The notes under the pieces are model-generated. The model did no database searches and was not told where the DNA came from. It was given only the letters and a program-made list of their open reading frames with translations. Source: Flavobacterium tyrosinilyticum (GTDB lineage: Bacteria > Bacteroidota > Bacteroidia > Flavobacteriales > Flavobacteriaceae). Taken from it: a stretch of 64,000 bases of DNA. Shown here piece by piece: positions 8,644 to 16,699 of the stretch; within the stretch, counting starts at the first letter, position 1, and the number at the start of each line of letters is the position of its first letter. Location of the stretch: the NCBI RefSeq assembly GCF_023656565.1, contig NZ_JAMOKG010000002.1, positions 561,930 through 625,929 of the forward strand. The letters are read 5' to 3'. The position numbers and the translations under genes are program-made.

Positions 8644-11112
8644 TTAATTTTCAACGGGAACAATTTCTTCTTTAATCCATTTCACTTCGTTATTCTCAAT
8701 AATTACCGTAACGATATCGCCATCTTTGACTTCTCCAGAAATTAGCTTCTTTGCCAAAGGTCTTCTCAAGTGGCTTCTAATAATGCTTTTAATGGGTCTT
8801 GCTCCATATTTAGCATTAAATCCGTTTTCGGCGAGATAAGTTTTAGTCTCAATCGGAATTTCGACTTCGATATTGATGTTTTTCAATAAGTCAGTGAATT
8901 CTTTTTTAAGATGTATTTCAAATATTTTAAGTGCATTTTCTTTACTAAGTGGGGCAAAAGGAATAATTTCAGTTAATCGTCCTAAAAACTCAGGTCTGAA
9001 ATAATTTGCCATAATTTCCATTAAAGAAGTTGAACTCGGAATTTCGCCGCTGTTAAAGGTTTCTACAATGTGATCTGCTCCAATATTCGATGTAAAAAGT
9101 ATAATAGCATTCGAAAAATCACCTTCTTTTCCTAAACGATCGTGAAGTTTACCTTCGTCCATAACCTGTAGGAAGACATCAAAAACAGATGGATGCGCTT
9201 TTTCAATTTCATCAAATAAAACAATAGAGTAGGGCTTCTGTCTAATTTTGTTGACCAGCAAACCACCTTCTTCATAACCCACATATCCTGGAGGCGCACC
9301 GTATAGAAGAGCTGCAGAATGTTCCTCTTTAAATTCAGACATGTCAAATCTGATAATTGCATTTTCATCTTGAAAAAGAAATTCAGCTAAACTTTTGGCT
9401 AATTCTGTTTTTCCAGTTCCTGTTGGACCTAAGAAGAAAAAAGATGCAATGGGCTGACCTGCTTTGCTTAAACCTGATCTTGATTCTAAAATAGAACCTG
9501 CAACCGTGGCAATGCAATGATCTTGCCCGATCACTCTTTTGCTTAAAACCTCTTCAATTGTGTTAAGTTTATTTTTTTCTTCTTCGTTTAGCTTGCCTGC
9601 CGGAATTCCGGTTTTTTGTGCAATTATAAGAGACAAATCAAAAGGCTCAATATGAACACGTTTGTCTAAAGCTCTCTTTTCGATTATTTGCAAAAGGTTT
9701 TCAATATGAGCGATGATAACATCAGAAGATTCAAATATTTTAGAATTGTTCTCCTCATCAGCAAGCATTAAAAAAGCAGTTTTGTTTGCTAAATCGGTTA
9801 AAAACCAATTGCATTCTTTAATTAATTGTTCTTCAGATAAGCCCTTTTCATTTTGTTTAAGAGCTTCCAGTTTGCTAACAAGCGCAGCTTTTTCTTTTAA
9901 AAAAGTTTCACCAGAAGTTTTTAGAACAGACATTGTATGGTCAATCAGATTTATAGCTGATTCTGGTAGACTTTTTTCTTTTAAATACCTTTTAGATAAT
10001 CGAATAGATTCAGAAATCGTTTCGTCATCAATTTGTATTTTATGATGTTCCTGATATGTTTTTATTGATTCACGAATCATTCGAAACAAGGTTTCATCAT
10101 CCGATTCTTCCAGTTTCACAATTTCAAACATACCTGAAAGCCCTTGCTCTTTTTCGATTCTTTTTGTAAATTCATCAATTGTCGAGGTTGCAATAATGTT
10201 TAAACCTTTTGCCAATTCACCTTTTAAAACATTAGAAACTCCAGAATCTCCACCATTTTTATCTAAAAGAGTATGTATTTCTTCTATAATTAAAATTGCT
10301 TTTGGATACTGTTTTAACTCCTGAATACAGTTTTTTAAACGGTCTTCAATTTCTCCTTTGTACGAAGCGCCAGCAATTAAAGAAGATAAATCCAGTTCGA
10401 ATAACTGCACTTTGTCTAATACGTCTGGAATTTTATTATTAATGACATTTTCGACCAGAGCATCAATTAAAATGGTTTTTCCAATGCCACGATCACCAAT
10501 TAGCAATACATTTGGTTTAGAGAAACGGCATAAAATTTCTTTAATAGTATTTAATTCGGCCTCACGGCCTATTGCAGGTATTCTTTTCTTGTTCTTTTCA
10601 AGATTTTTATGAATGCAGTATTTACCCAAAAAGCCTTTTTTAACTTCTTGTTTGACCGTGTTATTATTTTGTGGGATAACAATCTGATCCTCCAGTAATT
10701 CATTTCTAGAAATAGGATAAGATTTCATCTGGTCAAAATTGAAAGCTACACCAGGCGAACTGATCGCAATTACAACAGCATAAAGACTAATTTCGTCTTC
10801 ATTTAATGCTATTCGAACAGATTCAGCTTCTTTTATAATTTCGTCAATGAGATTGTGTGGTTCAGCATCAAAAACATTAGCAGTTTTAGGCTCTTCTTCA
10901 ATTCGTACTTCAGCCCATTCATCAAGATAATACACATCTTTACCCATAGCTTCAAGTCGTTTTAAAAGCGATAAATCTCTATTTAAAATAGCTTTTAGCA
11001 AATGAGCAGCTGAGTAATACTTGTTTGAATTGGTTTTAGCAATCTTTTTGGCAATTTCTAATGCGCTTAACAGCTCTGTACTGAAAATGTTTTTTTCTTC
11101 TTCCATACCCAA
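8644..11112 (-). CDS. tssH: T6SS sheath-disassembly ATPase ClpV/TssH
   Basis: 822-residue Clp/Hsp100 protein. A ClpN repeat domain (residues about 8-150) is followed by AAA module 1 with Walker A GDRGIGKT, then a middle coiled-coil region and AAA module 2 with Walker A GPTGTGKT and Walker B LFDEIEKAHP, then a ClpB-type small domain. It extracts TssC from contracted sheath so subunits can be reused. The first-module Walker B reads LIIEEIH, with Glu where Asp is usual. The assignment as ClpV rather than ClpB rests on the divergent N-terminus and its place beside T6SS genes. A second ATG six bases inside the first could also serve. One base separates it from the PKD gene stop, so both form one leftward operon. 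Confidence 0.88.
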   Translation of the reverse strand: MGMEEEKNIFSTELLSALEIAKKIAKTNSNKYYSAAHLLKAILNRDLSLLKRLEAMGKDVYYLDEWAEVRIEEEPKTANVFDAEPHNLIDEIIKEAESVRIALNEDEISLYAVVIAISSPGVAFNFDQMKSYPISRNELLEDQIVIPQNNNTVKQEVKKGFLGKYCIHKNLEKNKKRIPAIGREAELNTIKEILCRFSKPNVLLIGDRGIGKTILIDALVENVINNKIPDVLDKVQLFELDLSSLIAGASYKGEIEDRLKNCIQELKQYPKAILIIEEIHTLLDKNGGDSGVSNVLKGELAKGLNIIATSTIDEFTKRIEKEQGLSGMFEIVKLEESDDETLFRMIRESIKTYQEHHKIQIDDETISESIRLSKRYLKEKSLPESAINLIDHTMSVLKTSGETFLKEKAALVSKLEALKQNEKGLSEEQLIKECNWFLTDLANKTAFLMLADEENNSKIFESSDVIIAHIENLLQIIEKRALDKRVHIEPFDLSLIIAQKTGIPAGKLNEEEKNKLNTIEEVLSKRVIGQDHCIATVAGSILESRSGLSKAGQPIASFFFLGPTGTGKTELAKSLAEFLFQDENAIIRFDMSEFKEEHSAALLYGAPPGYVGYEEGGLLVNKIRQKPYSIVLFDEIEKAHPSVFDVFLQVMDEGKLHDRLGKEGDFSNAIILFTSNIGADHIVETFNSGEIPSSTSLMEIMANYFRPEFLGRLTEIIPFAPLSKENALKIFEIHLKKEFTDLLKNINIEVEIPIETKTYLAENGFNAKYGARPIKSIIRSHLRRPLAKKLISGEVKDGDIVTVIIENNEVKWIKEEIVPVEN

Positions 11113-11113
11113 T

Positions 11114-12166
11114 TTAATCTTTAGACCATATCAAATACTTTTTTACTTTGTAGCTGATATTTAATCCTTTAATGCAGTTAGTTTGTTTGTCTTTGTTTAA
11201 GCGTATTGATTCGATTTTAATTTTCTTTCCTTTAACTGAGGCGCATAATTGAGCAAAAGTCAATAAATCTGCGTCGTTTTTTACAACTGGAATATCAAGA
11301 TCGTCACATAAAAATTCGGCAAAATCATCTTTTACTTTACTGCCTTCTGCCACTTTTTTAAATAAAATCTCAAACTGATCTTCAGACATTTTAGGTGCTT
11401 TTTTGACTGTGGCAGTACTGTCTTTTATTGTTTTTGCTTTAGGAGCAACAGGTACGTATTGCAACATTTCTTCCAGAGGATCTTTTTTTACAGAACCGCG
11501 AGGAAGCGCAAAAGCTTCTGCTTTTTTCTCAAATTCATACGAACTAACATCCAACGGATTGGTCTTTTTTATAACTCTTGGATGCACATAAATTATCTTT
11601 TTTGCGACACGGCTAAAATCGCCATTTATGACCAACGTAATTGTTTTTTCACCAGGAGTAATGAAGTTGTAGACTGGGTTTGAAGAAGTTTCATCTATGC
11701 CTTTGTTTTCACCAAATGCCCATTCCCAAGTCTTAGCATCTTCAGAAATTGACTTAAAATAGGCAGGCTGTCCAACGGTGATCGTTTTAGGTGCAATAAT
11801 CTTTGGTGTGCCTATTTTATCGGCAGCAAATTTGTCTTTTATAACCAGCTCTTTTGTATGGGTGCAACCCCCGTTTATTGTTAGTGTAACATAGTATTTC
11901 CCTGGGTTTTTGTAAATGTGAAAAGTATGTTTTCTGACATCTTTTTCTGATCCGTCTCCAAAGTCCCAAACCCATGATTTTGCATTAGGAGTTTTATCAT
12001 AAAATTCTATAGATTCTTCTGATTGCGATTGGTCTGAAAAGATGTAAAATTTTGCGTCTTCACAATCGACATGATTAAAAAATTGAACTATAAAGGCAAT
12101 GATTCCAGCTAATAACAGGATGGTAAAAAAAAATACAATCCTAATATCGATATTTTTTTGATTCAT
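11114..12166 (-). CDS. PKD-repeat membrane protein, candidate T6SSiii membrane-complex subunit (TssP-like)
   Basis: About 350 residues from the ATG at 12166 (an in-frame ATG at 12223 is further upstream but would put 19 residues before the membrane anchor). One transmembrane helix (IVFFFTILLLAGIIAFIVQFF) is followed by two PKD-like Ig folds: the first has WDFGDG and PGKYYVTLTI, the second the degenerate WAFGENKG and PGEKTITLVI. A proline/lysine-rich linker and a C-terminal domain of about 130 residues with several cysteines follow. The layout (short cytoplasmic tail, anchor, long periplasmic part) and co-transcription with clpV suggest a membrane-complex subunit of subtype iii systems, which use TssN, Q, O, P and R in place of TssJ/L/M. 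Naming it TssP is inference. Confidence 0.6.
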   Translation of the reverse strand: MNQKNIDIRIVFFFTILLLAGIIAFIVQFFNHVDCEDAKFYIFSDQSQSEESIEFYDKTPNAKSWVWDFGDGSEKDVRKHTFHIYKNPGKYYVTLTINGGCTHTKELVIKDKFAADKIGTPKIIAPKTITVGQPAYFKSISEDAKTWEWAFGENKGIDETSSNPVYNFITPGEKTITLVINGDFSRVAKKIIYVHPRVIKKTNPLDVSSYEFEKKAEAFALPRGSVKKDPLEEMLQYVPVAPKAKTIKDSTATVKKAPKMSEDQFEILFKKVAEGSKVKDDFAEFLCDDLDIPVVKNDADLLTFAQLCASVKGKKIKIESIRLNKDKQTNCIKGLNISYKVKKYLIWSKD

Positions 12167-12220
12167 TTTTAAATTTTGGAATATTTTACTATGTAAGATA
12201 ATTTTAACAAAAAACGGAAG

Positions 12221-12228
12221 CAAATGTA
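12221..12228 (-). promoter_or_regulatory. Candidate -7 box for PKD-clpV operon
   Basis: Read on the - strand this is TACATTTG, matching the Bacteroidota -7 consensus TAnnTTTG. It lies about 55 bases upstream of the ATG at 12166. I do not see a clear -33 TTG at the right distance, so this is tentative. Confidence 0.35.
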
Positions 12229-12389
12229 GTTTTTATTATTTTAAAAAACTTATATTTTATACTATAAATTTTACAAAAAAGATTTGTATTCTTACAAAAT
12301 ATTTTGTTAGGTTTGTAACCACCTCGTTCCAAAATGTAAATAAATTCATAATAAACGAGTTACGTCCAAAAATGAGAATTTTCTCAAGG

Positions 12390-12419
12390 TTGAAAAAGGA
12401 AAAATGAGCGATAAGTTTG
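12390..12419 (+). promoter_or_regulatory. Candidate main T6SS promoter (TTG-N19-TAAGTTTG)
   Basis: TTG at 12390-12392 and TAAGTTTG at 12412-12419 are separated by exactly 19 bases, matching the Bacteroidota housekeeping promoter pattern (-33 TTTG or TTG, -7 TAnnTTTG). Transcription would start near 12426 and leave a leader of about 85 bases before the NlpC/P60-like gene. This is the best promoter match in front of the rightward T6SS series. Confidence 0.5.
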
Positions 12420-12511
12420 TTTTTAATGTTGCTGAAATTTTAAAAAAGACCCATTTTGGGAAGTCAATTATTTTTTAATTATCTAAAAAGAGCGTATTAA
12501 TATTATTTTTT

Positions 12512-13153
12512 ATGAGGCAGATTGTTATAATGATTCTTATGATGCATTTATTTACAGAATGCCATGCTCAAAAATATATTTCCCAAATTCCCTTCAAATA
12601 TGATTATTCTCTGGAGCTGTTAAAAAAACAGGCTCAAATGACCGAAACAGGTTTAAAGAATAAAACAGTCGTAAATGATAACTCCGAGAATTTAAGCGAC
12701 GAAGTATTAGCTCTCAAAGAGAAATACTCTATTATTTTGGCTGTAATGCCAAATAAAATCACCAATTATAAATTATACTCGTACATAGATCCTTGGTTGA
12801 ACACCCCGTATAAAGAGAAAAGCTTTTCTAAAAAAGGAATCGATTGCTCGTATTTTCTACAGTCTTTATACAGTGATGTTTACAAAGTTACTCTTCCTAA
12901 AGATCCTGCAGGGATGTGGAAATCTAAATCGATCCAGATTTTTACTGGGAGGAGTTTTCTTGCCGAAGGCGATCTAGTTTTCTTTAGATACGATAAAGAT
13001 CATCCAATATCTGATGTTGGCTTGTATCTGCATAATGACCGAATTCTGGCTTGTACAGACAAGGGTTTGGCAATATATAATTTCAATGATGAATACTTTC
13101 AGTTACGATATATAGGCGCAGGACGAATCAACGAAGATGGAAAGAAAAAGTAA
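12512..13153 (+). CDS. Secreted NlpC/P60-like protein, probably catalytically inactive
   Basis: 213 residues with a signal peptide (cleavage after ...ECHA, before QK; the ...FTEC is a poor lipobox). The C-terminal half is an NlpC/P60 fold: C112 in GIDCSYFLQSLY is the nucleophile position, GDLVFFRY the typical following strand, and SDVGLYLHNDRILA the strand that normally carries the catalytic His (as in SHVGIYL). Here that position is D168, so the Cys-His pair looks broken. It opens the rightward T6SS series and overlaps tssG by 17 bases. It may be a structural envelope subunit or a cell-wall docking factor (inference). A degenerate but active hydrolase remains possible because H164 is four residues upstream. 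Confidence 0.65.
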   Translation: MRQIVIMILMMHLFTECHAQKYISQIPFKYDYSLELLKKQAQMTETGLKNKTVVNDNSENLSDEVLALKEKYSIILAVMPNKITNYKLYSYIDPWLNTPYKEKSFSKKGIDCSYFLQSLYSDVYKVTLPKDPAGMWKSKSIQIFTGRSFLAEGDLVFFRYDKDHPISDVGLYLHNDRILACTDKGLAIYNFNDEYFQLRYIGAGRINEDGKKK

Positions 13154-14081
13154 AAAAAGTCTTGAGGAGCTTGCGTACGAAATAGAGAGTATTTCCTATG
13201 ATATAAGGGCAGAAGTTGTTGCTAATGAACTTCTTGAAAATAAAGCCGTGGCACAAGACGAAATCACGATTTCGAACCATGGACAGTTTTCACGAGCCTA
13301 CAGAAGTGATATTCTAGGAGCAGGAATTCAGGACGATAATTACGACAAACAGGAGTATCTTAATATTAGGCTGTCGCGAGATAGTATGTATGATGCATTA
13401 CCTGAGGGTTTTGTTCATAGTTTGACTGAAAATAATGCGGATAAATCTGTAAAACAGATGATTAAGGAGCATAAACACCAGAAAAAGCAAGAAGCAGAAG
13501 CTCGTGTTTTTTTTACTCCTTTTGAGAATGAGATTTTTCATTATCGAACTAAAATTGAAAGTGTTGAAAGAAATTTTTTGTATCAGCTCAACGGAAGTAA
13601 GCCATTGGAATTTTTCTATGATTTTTGGGGATTGTCGCACATTTATCCAGAAATTTTAGTTTCAAAGTTTATTCAGCTTTTGCCATACGCGTATAAAATA
13701 GTGGGAGATATAGAATTGGCTTGTCATTGTTTGTCTAGTATTATTGAAGAAAAAGTAACTTATACAACGACTACTTCGAAAGAATATAGTGAAGAAGGAG
13801 AGCAGATTAAGTTAGGCGAAAATAGATTAGGAGTTGATTTTATTACCGGGAAAGATTACATGGATTATTCGATGAATTTAACCATAAAAATAGGCCCGAT
13901 AGTGAATAAACCGTATCAGCATTATCTTAAAAACGGCGAGATAAAAATATTTATAGATTGTTTTTGCGAACATTTCTTTCCGATGGAAGTAGAAGTAAAA
14001 ACAGTTTTATTGATTAATGAAGAAACCGAAGAGTTTAATTTTAGTAAAGAACCTGTGTTAGGGTACACAACACGAATTTAG
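13137..14081 (+). CDS. tssG: T6SS baseplate subunit TssG
   Basis: 314 residues, no signal peptide. The stretch FLYQLNGSKPLEFFYDFWGL resembles the TssG/VasB core, and the C-terminal half has the family's paired-domain pattern with LTIKIGPIVNKPYQHYL. TssG works with TssF, TssE and TssK to form the cytoplasmic baseplate wedge. The start overlaps the end of the NlpC/P60-like gene and the stop is two bases before tssN, so translation is probably coupled. It is separated from tssF by 22 kb of effector and sheath genes, unlike the usual tssF-tssG pair. Confidence 0.78.
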   Translation: MERKSKKSLEELAYEIESISYDIRAEVVANELLENKAVAQDEITISNHGQFSRAYRSDILGAGIQDDNYDKQEYLNIRLSRDSMYDALPEGFVHSLTENNADKSVKQMIKEHKHQKKQEAEARVFFTPFENEIFHYRTKIESVERNFLYQLNGSKPLEFFYDFWGLSHIYPEILVSKFIQLLPYAYKIVGDIELACHCLSSIIEEKVTYTTTTSKEYSEEGEQIKLGENRLGVDFITGKDYMDYSMNLTIKIGPIVNKPYQHYLKNGEIKIFIDCFCEHFFPMEVEVKTVLLINEETEEFNFSKEPVLGYTTRI

Positions 14082-14083
14082 TA

Positions 14084-15052
14084 ATGGTAAAAAAGCATTT
14101 ATTAGCCCTTATTGATATTAGGCTTATTGTATTTTTAGTAGCGATTATAGCAGTGAGTTTTATACTTACGATGGTATTCAGCGATAAAATAAAAGAATTT
14201 GCAGTACAGTATAAAAGAAAATTTTACATCTATGTTTTCTCATTTGTATTGATATATGCCCTTGTTGGTTTTTTGGGGTATAACAAATTATTCACAGAGT
14301 TATCAGACGAATTTCGATTTTATCAAATAGCATCACTTTTATTCGGAATCCTTAATGTTTACCTGTACAGATGGTACTTTAATGAATTCAATAAAAAAGG
14401 ATCTGTTGGCATAGAATTGTTGTTTTCTTTACTAATAACACTTTACTCAAGTGTATTATTTGTCATTATCTACACTGCATTAAACGGCATTGCCTTGACT
14501 TTTTTAATGTGTTCTCACTTCTTGGTATTTATCGTTCCAACAGGAGTTTATGCGGTATTTAATTATATGATGCAGATACCTCCTAAAGAGTATGTTACTT
14601 GGAGAATACCCGAAAGAAAAAATCCTTTTCCTGAGATAGAAAACGTTCAAATGAAGGATTTACTACTGATAACATTATTGATTCAGAAAAAAGAAAGCGA
14701 TACAAAATATACCTCAATTAGATCAAAAGGTCCGGTTAGAATTGATTTTGGGGCTCTATTTTATCATACCGTTTCAGGATATAATGAGCATAATGCAGAA
14801 AGTAAAATTGATTTAAAGCATAATGGAGAAAATTACAATTGGGTTTTCTTTTTACAGCCTAAATGGTATCAGACAGCGAAATATGTGGATGCGAAATATA
14901 CTTTAGGGATGAACGGCATCACTGAAAATTCAGTCATTATTTGTAAAAGACAAAGAGTGAAAGAAATTACTCAAACAAAAAAAGAAGGAAAAGGTAAAGA
15001 CTTTATGTTTGAACCTAAGATGGAAAATAAAGAAAAAGAGGTTGAAGTTTAA
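14084..15052 (+). CDS. tssN: T6SSiii inner-membrane protein TssN
   Basis: 322 residues. The first about 165 contain five hydrophobic segments (starting LIVFLVAIIAVSFILTMVF); the rest is a soluble domain that includes RIDFGALFYHTVSGY and NWVFFLQPKWYQTAKYV, followed by a highly charged Lys/Glu tail. This layout matches TssN, which in Bacteroides fragilis links the subtype-specific membrane complex to the baseplate. The neighbour tssG supports that role. No homologue of TssL or TssM is seen in the locus. Confidence 0.75.
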   Translation: MVKKHLLALIDIRLIVFLVAIIAVSFILTMVFSDKIKEFAVQYKRKFYIYVFSFVLIYALVGFLGYNKLFTELSDEFRFYQIASLLFGILNVYLYRWYFNEFNKKGSVGIELLFSLLITLYSSVLFVIIYTALNGIALTFLMCSHFLVFIVPTGVYAVFNYMMQIPPKEYVTWRIPERKNPFPEIENVQMKDLLLITLLIQKKESDTKYTSIRSKGPVRIDFGALFYHTVSGYNEHNAESKIDLKHNGENYNWVFFLQPKWYQTAKYVDAKYTLGMNGITENSVIICKRQRVKEITQTKKEGKGKDFMFEPKMENKEKEVEV

Positions 15053-15067
15053 TGTTGCTGAGAAAAT

Positions 15068-16141
15068 ATGTATTACGAAGACAAACCTGAAGAATCCCCA
15101 TACGGTAAGTTCCGTACTTATAAGATCAAAAAAGGAGATACACTTGCAAGCGTAGCTAGAGATCTTGGCGTTGAGGCCGATGAGCTTAGGTGGTATCATA
15201 ATATGTATTGTGAGATTCAAGATTTAATAGAAGCTGATTTTAAAAGTTATTCTCAGTTTTTGATTCTGGCTCCGGAAAAATATATTGAAGAAAGAAAAGA
15301 AAAAGAAGAGAAAAAGGCACAAAAAGTAACCTTAGCGAGTAATCATATATTGCCTTTTGTTGCAGACAGAATTAATAAGGATTATAAAGTTCAGTATACA
15401 ACTGTCTTTGGGGATCAAGTTGATACTATAGAAATGGAAGTTAGCGTAAAATGGCTAGCAACGGATAAAAACAGTTTTCATTTGTTTGAAATAAATAAAG
15501 GATCTATTTATGTAAACAACATTATACCAGATACAATCATGGATGAACTGGCAGCTAAAACGGCAGCTGTTTTATATCCCTTAAAAATAGTGGTAGATGA
15601 ATCTGGTAAGTGGGTTGGTATTTACAATTATGATGAAATAGAAAATCGATGGAAGGAGACTAAAGAAGAAGTTCTGGATTATTTTGAAGGTGAGGTTGCA
15701 GAAAATTATATTGAACATACGGAATATGCTTTAGAAAATTCTGAAGCATTATTTGATTCTCTTGCTTCAGATTATTTTTTGAGAGCTTTTTTTAACGGCA
15801 TTTACGTTGGTTATACATCAAATTATTCATTTCAAAATGAAGTCTTTTTTCCATTAGAAAAAGATGAAGAATCGAAGTTTGCGGTACAGCAAAAGATAGA
15901 TTCGATTTTAGATGAATCAAATTTTGTAAAAGTAGAACAAAAAGGAGATTATGTAGATTCTGGAGGAGAAGCCAGTTTTGGATTTGATCCCTGGAAAGGA
16001 AAAATCAACACTTCGTATTTTCTTGATGAACATAGTTATTGTATCGAAAAGATAAATTTAGAATGCAATATCGAGTATGATGAACCAATAAAAGTTATCA
16101 TACAAATTGAATCTTTAAAGAATGAAGAAACTCAAAATTAA
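15068..16141 (+). CDS. LysM-domain T6SS adaptor protein
   Basis: 357 residues, no signal peptide. Residues about 16-75 form a LysM motif (TYKIKKGDTLASVARDLGV, then a second half ending FLILAPEKY). A charged linker (EERKEKEEKKAQK) leads to about 260 residues without a motif I recognise. Cytoplasmic LysM proteins next to DUF4280 tip proteins are common in contractile injection systems, where they serve as tail or spike adaptors rather than secreted wall binders. It lies 15 bases after tssN and 52 before the DUF4280 gene. The role as a tip or effector adaptor is inference. Confidence 0.65.
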   Translation: MYYEDKPEESPYGKFRTYKIKKGDTLASVARDLGVEADELRWYHNMYCEIQDLIEADFKSYSQFLILAPEKYIEERKEKEEKKAQKVTLASNHILPFVADRINKDYKVQYTTVFGDQVDTIEMEVSVKWLATDKNSFHLFEINKGSIYVNNIIPDTIMDELAAKTAAVLYPLKIVVDESGKWVGIYNYDEIENRWKETKEEVLDYFEGEVAENYIEHTEYALENSEALFDSLASDYFLRAFFNGIYVGYTSNYSFQNEVFFPLEKDEESKFAVQQKIDSILDESNFVKVEQKGDYVDSGGEASFGFDPWKGKINTSYFLDEHSYCIEKINLECNIEYDEPIKVIIQIESLKNEETQN

Positions 16142-16193
16142 AGAGTTAAAAATAGAGTAGTTAGCGAATGTAATATTCATAAATGGTAAGGCA

Positions 16194-16688
16194 ATGAGTG
16201 AGAAACATATAGTAGTTCAGGGAGCTTCACTAAAATGTAAATTTAGCGTAGAACCAAAAACAGATATATTAAAAGTAAAATCGCAGGATAAGCATTATGC
16301 TAATGACAAAGATGCAGAGAAAAAACTCATTGCTACTGATAAAGAAATTGGGCAGACATTAGAGAAAAATACTTTCGGTAAATGTAAAATGCAACCTAAC
16401 GGAAGCGGTGATTATTTACCTTGTCAGGCCACAATTACAAAGTGGAGTGCTTTTTACGAAAAAGTAACTTTAAGCAATCAGGGAAAAATTCTGCTTGAAG
16501 ATAGTAAAGGAACCTGCCCGATTGGAGGGCCAGATTGTATAGAAGTAGACAAACACGGTCAAAAAGCAGAAGGGAGCAAACAAAATGCGAAAAAGGCTAA
16601 ACCGCAAGTAAATAACCAGTTAAATCCACTGGTTAATACATCAAAATTTCAAGAGAGTTTAGAAGAGAGTGATTCTATTTGTAAATAA
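16194..16688 (+). CDS. PAAR-like (DUF4280) spike tip protein
   Basis: 164 residues. It begins MSEKHIVVQGASLKCKFS, the typical opening of DUF4280 proteins, and contains cysteines spaced as in PAAR-like cones (FGKCKMQ, DYLPCQATI, GTCPIGGPDC). A Lys/Gln/Asn-rich tail follows. DUF4280 proteins are thought to cap VgrG or equivalent spikes in Bacteroidota T6SS and related extracellular injection systems. It is directly followed (11 bases) by the large effector gene, which suggests that this tip loads that effector. Confidence 0.75.
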   Translation: MSEKHIVVQGASLKCKFSVEPKTDILKVKSQDKHYANDKDAEKKLIATDKEIGQTLEKNTFGKCKMQPNGSGDYLPCQATITKWSAFYEKVTLSNQGKILLEDSKGTCPIGGPDCIEVDKHGQKAEGSKQNAKKAKPQVNNQLNPLVNTSKFQESLEESDSICK

Positions 16689-16699
16689 AATAAAATAGT

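Larger units (their letters stand above)
12167..12511. other. Divergent intergenic region of the T6SS locus
   Basis: This 345-base AT-rich stretch separates the leftward PKD-clpV operon from the rightward T6SS series. I see candidate promoters on both strands (listed separately), a second + strand -7-like box TAGGTTTG at 12308-12315 with a TTTG 21 bases upstream, and a small near-palindrome (GAGAATTTTCTC, 12374-12385) just before the main + strand promoter that could bind a regulator. No open frame is supported. Confidence 0.5.
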
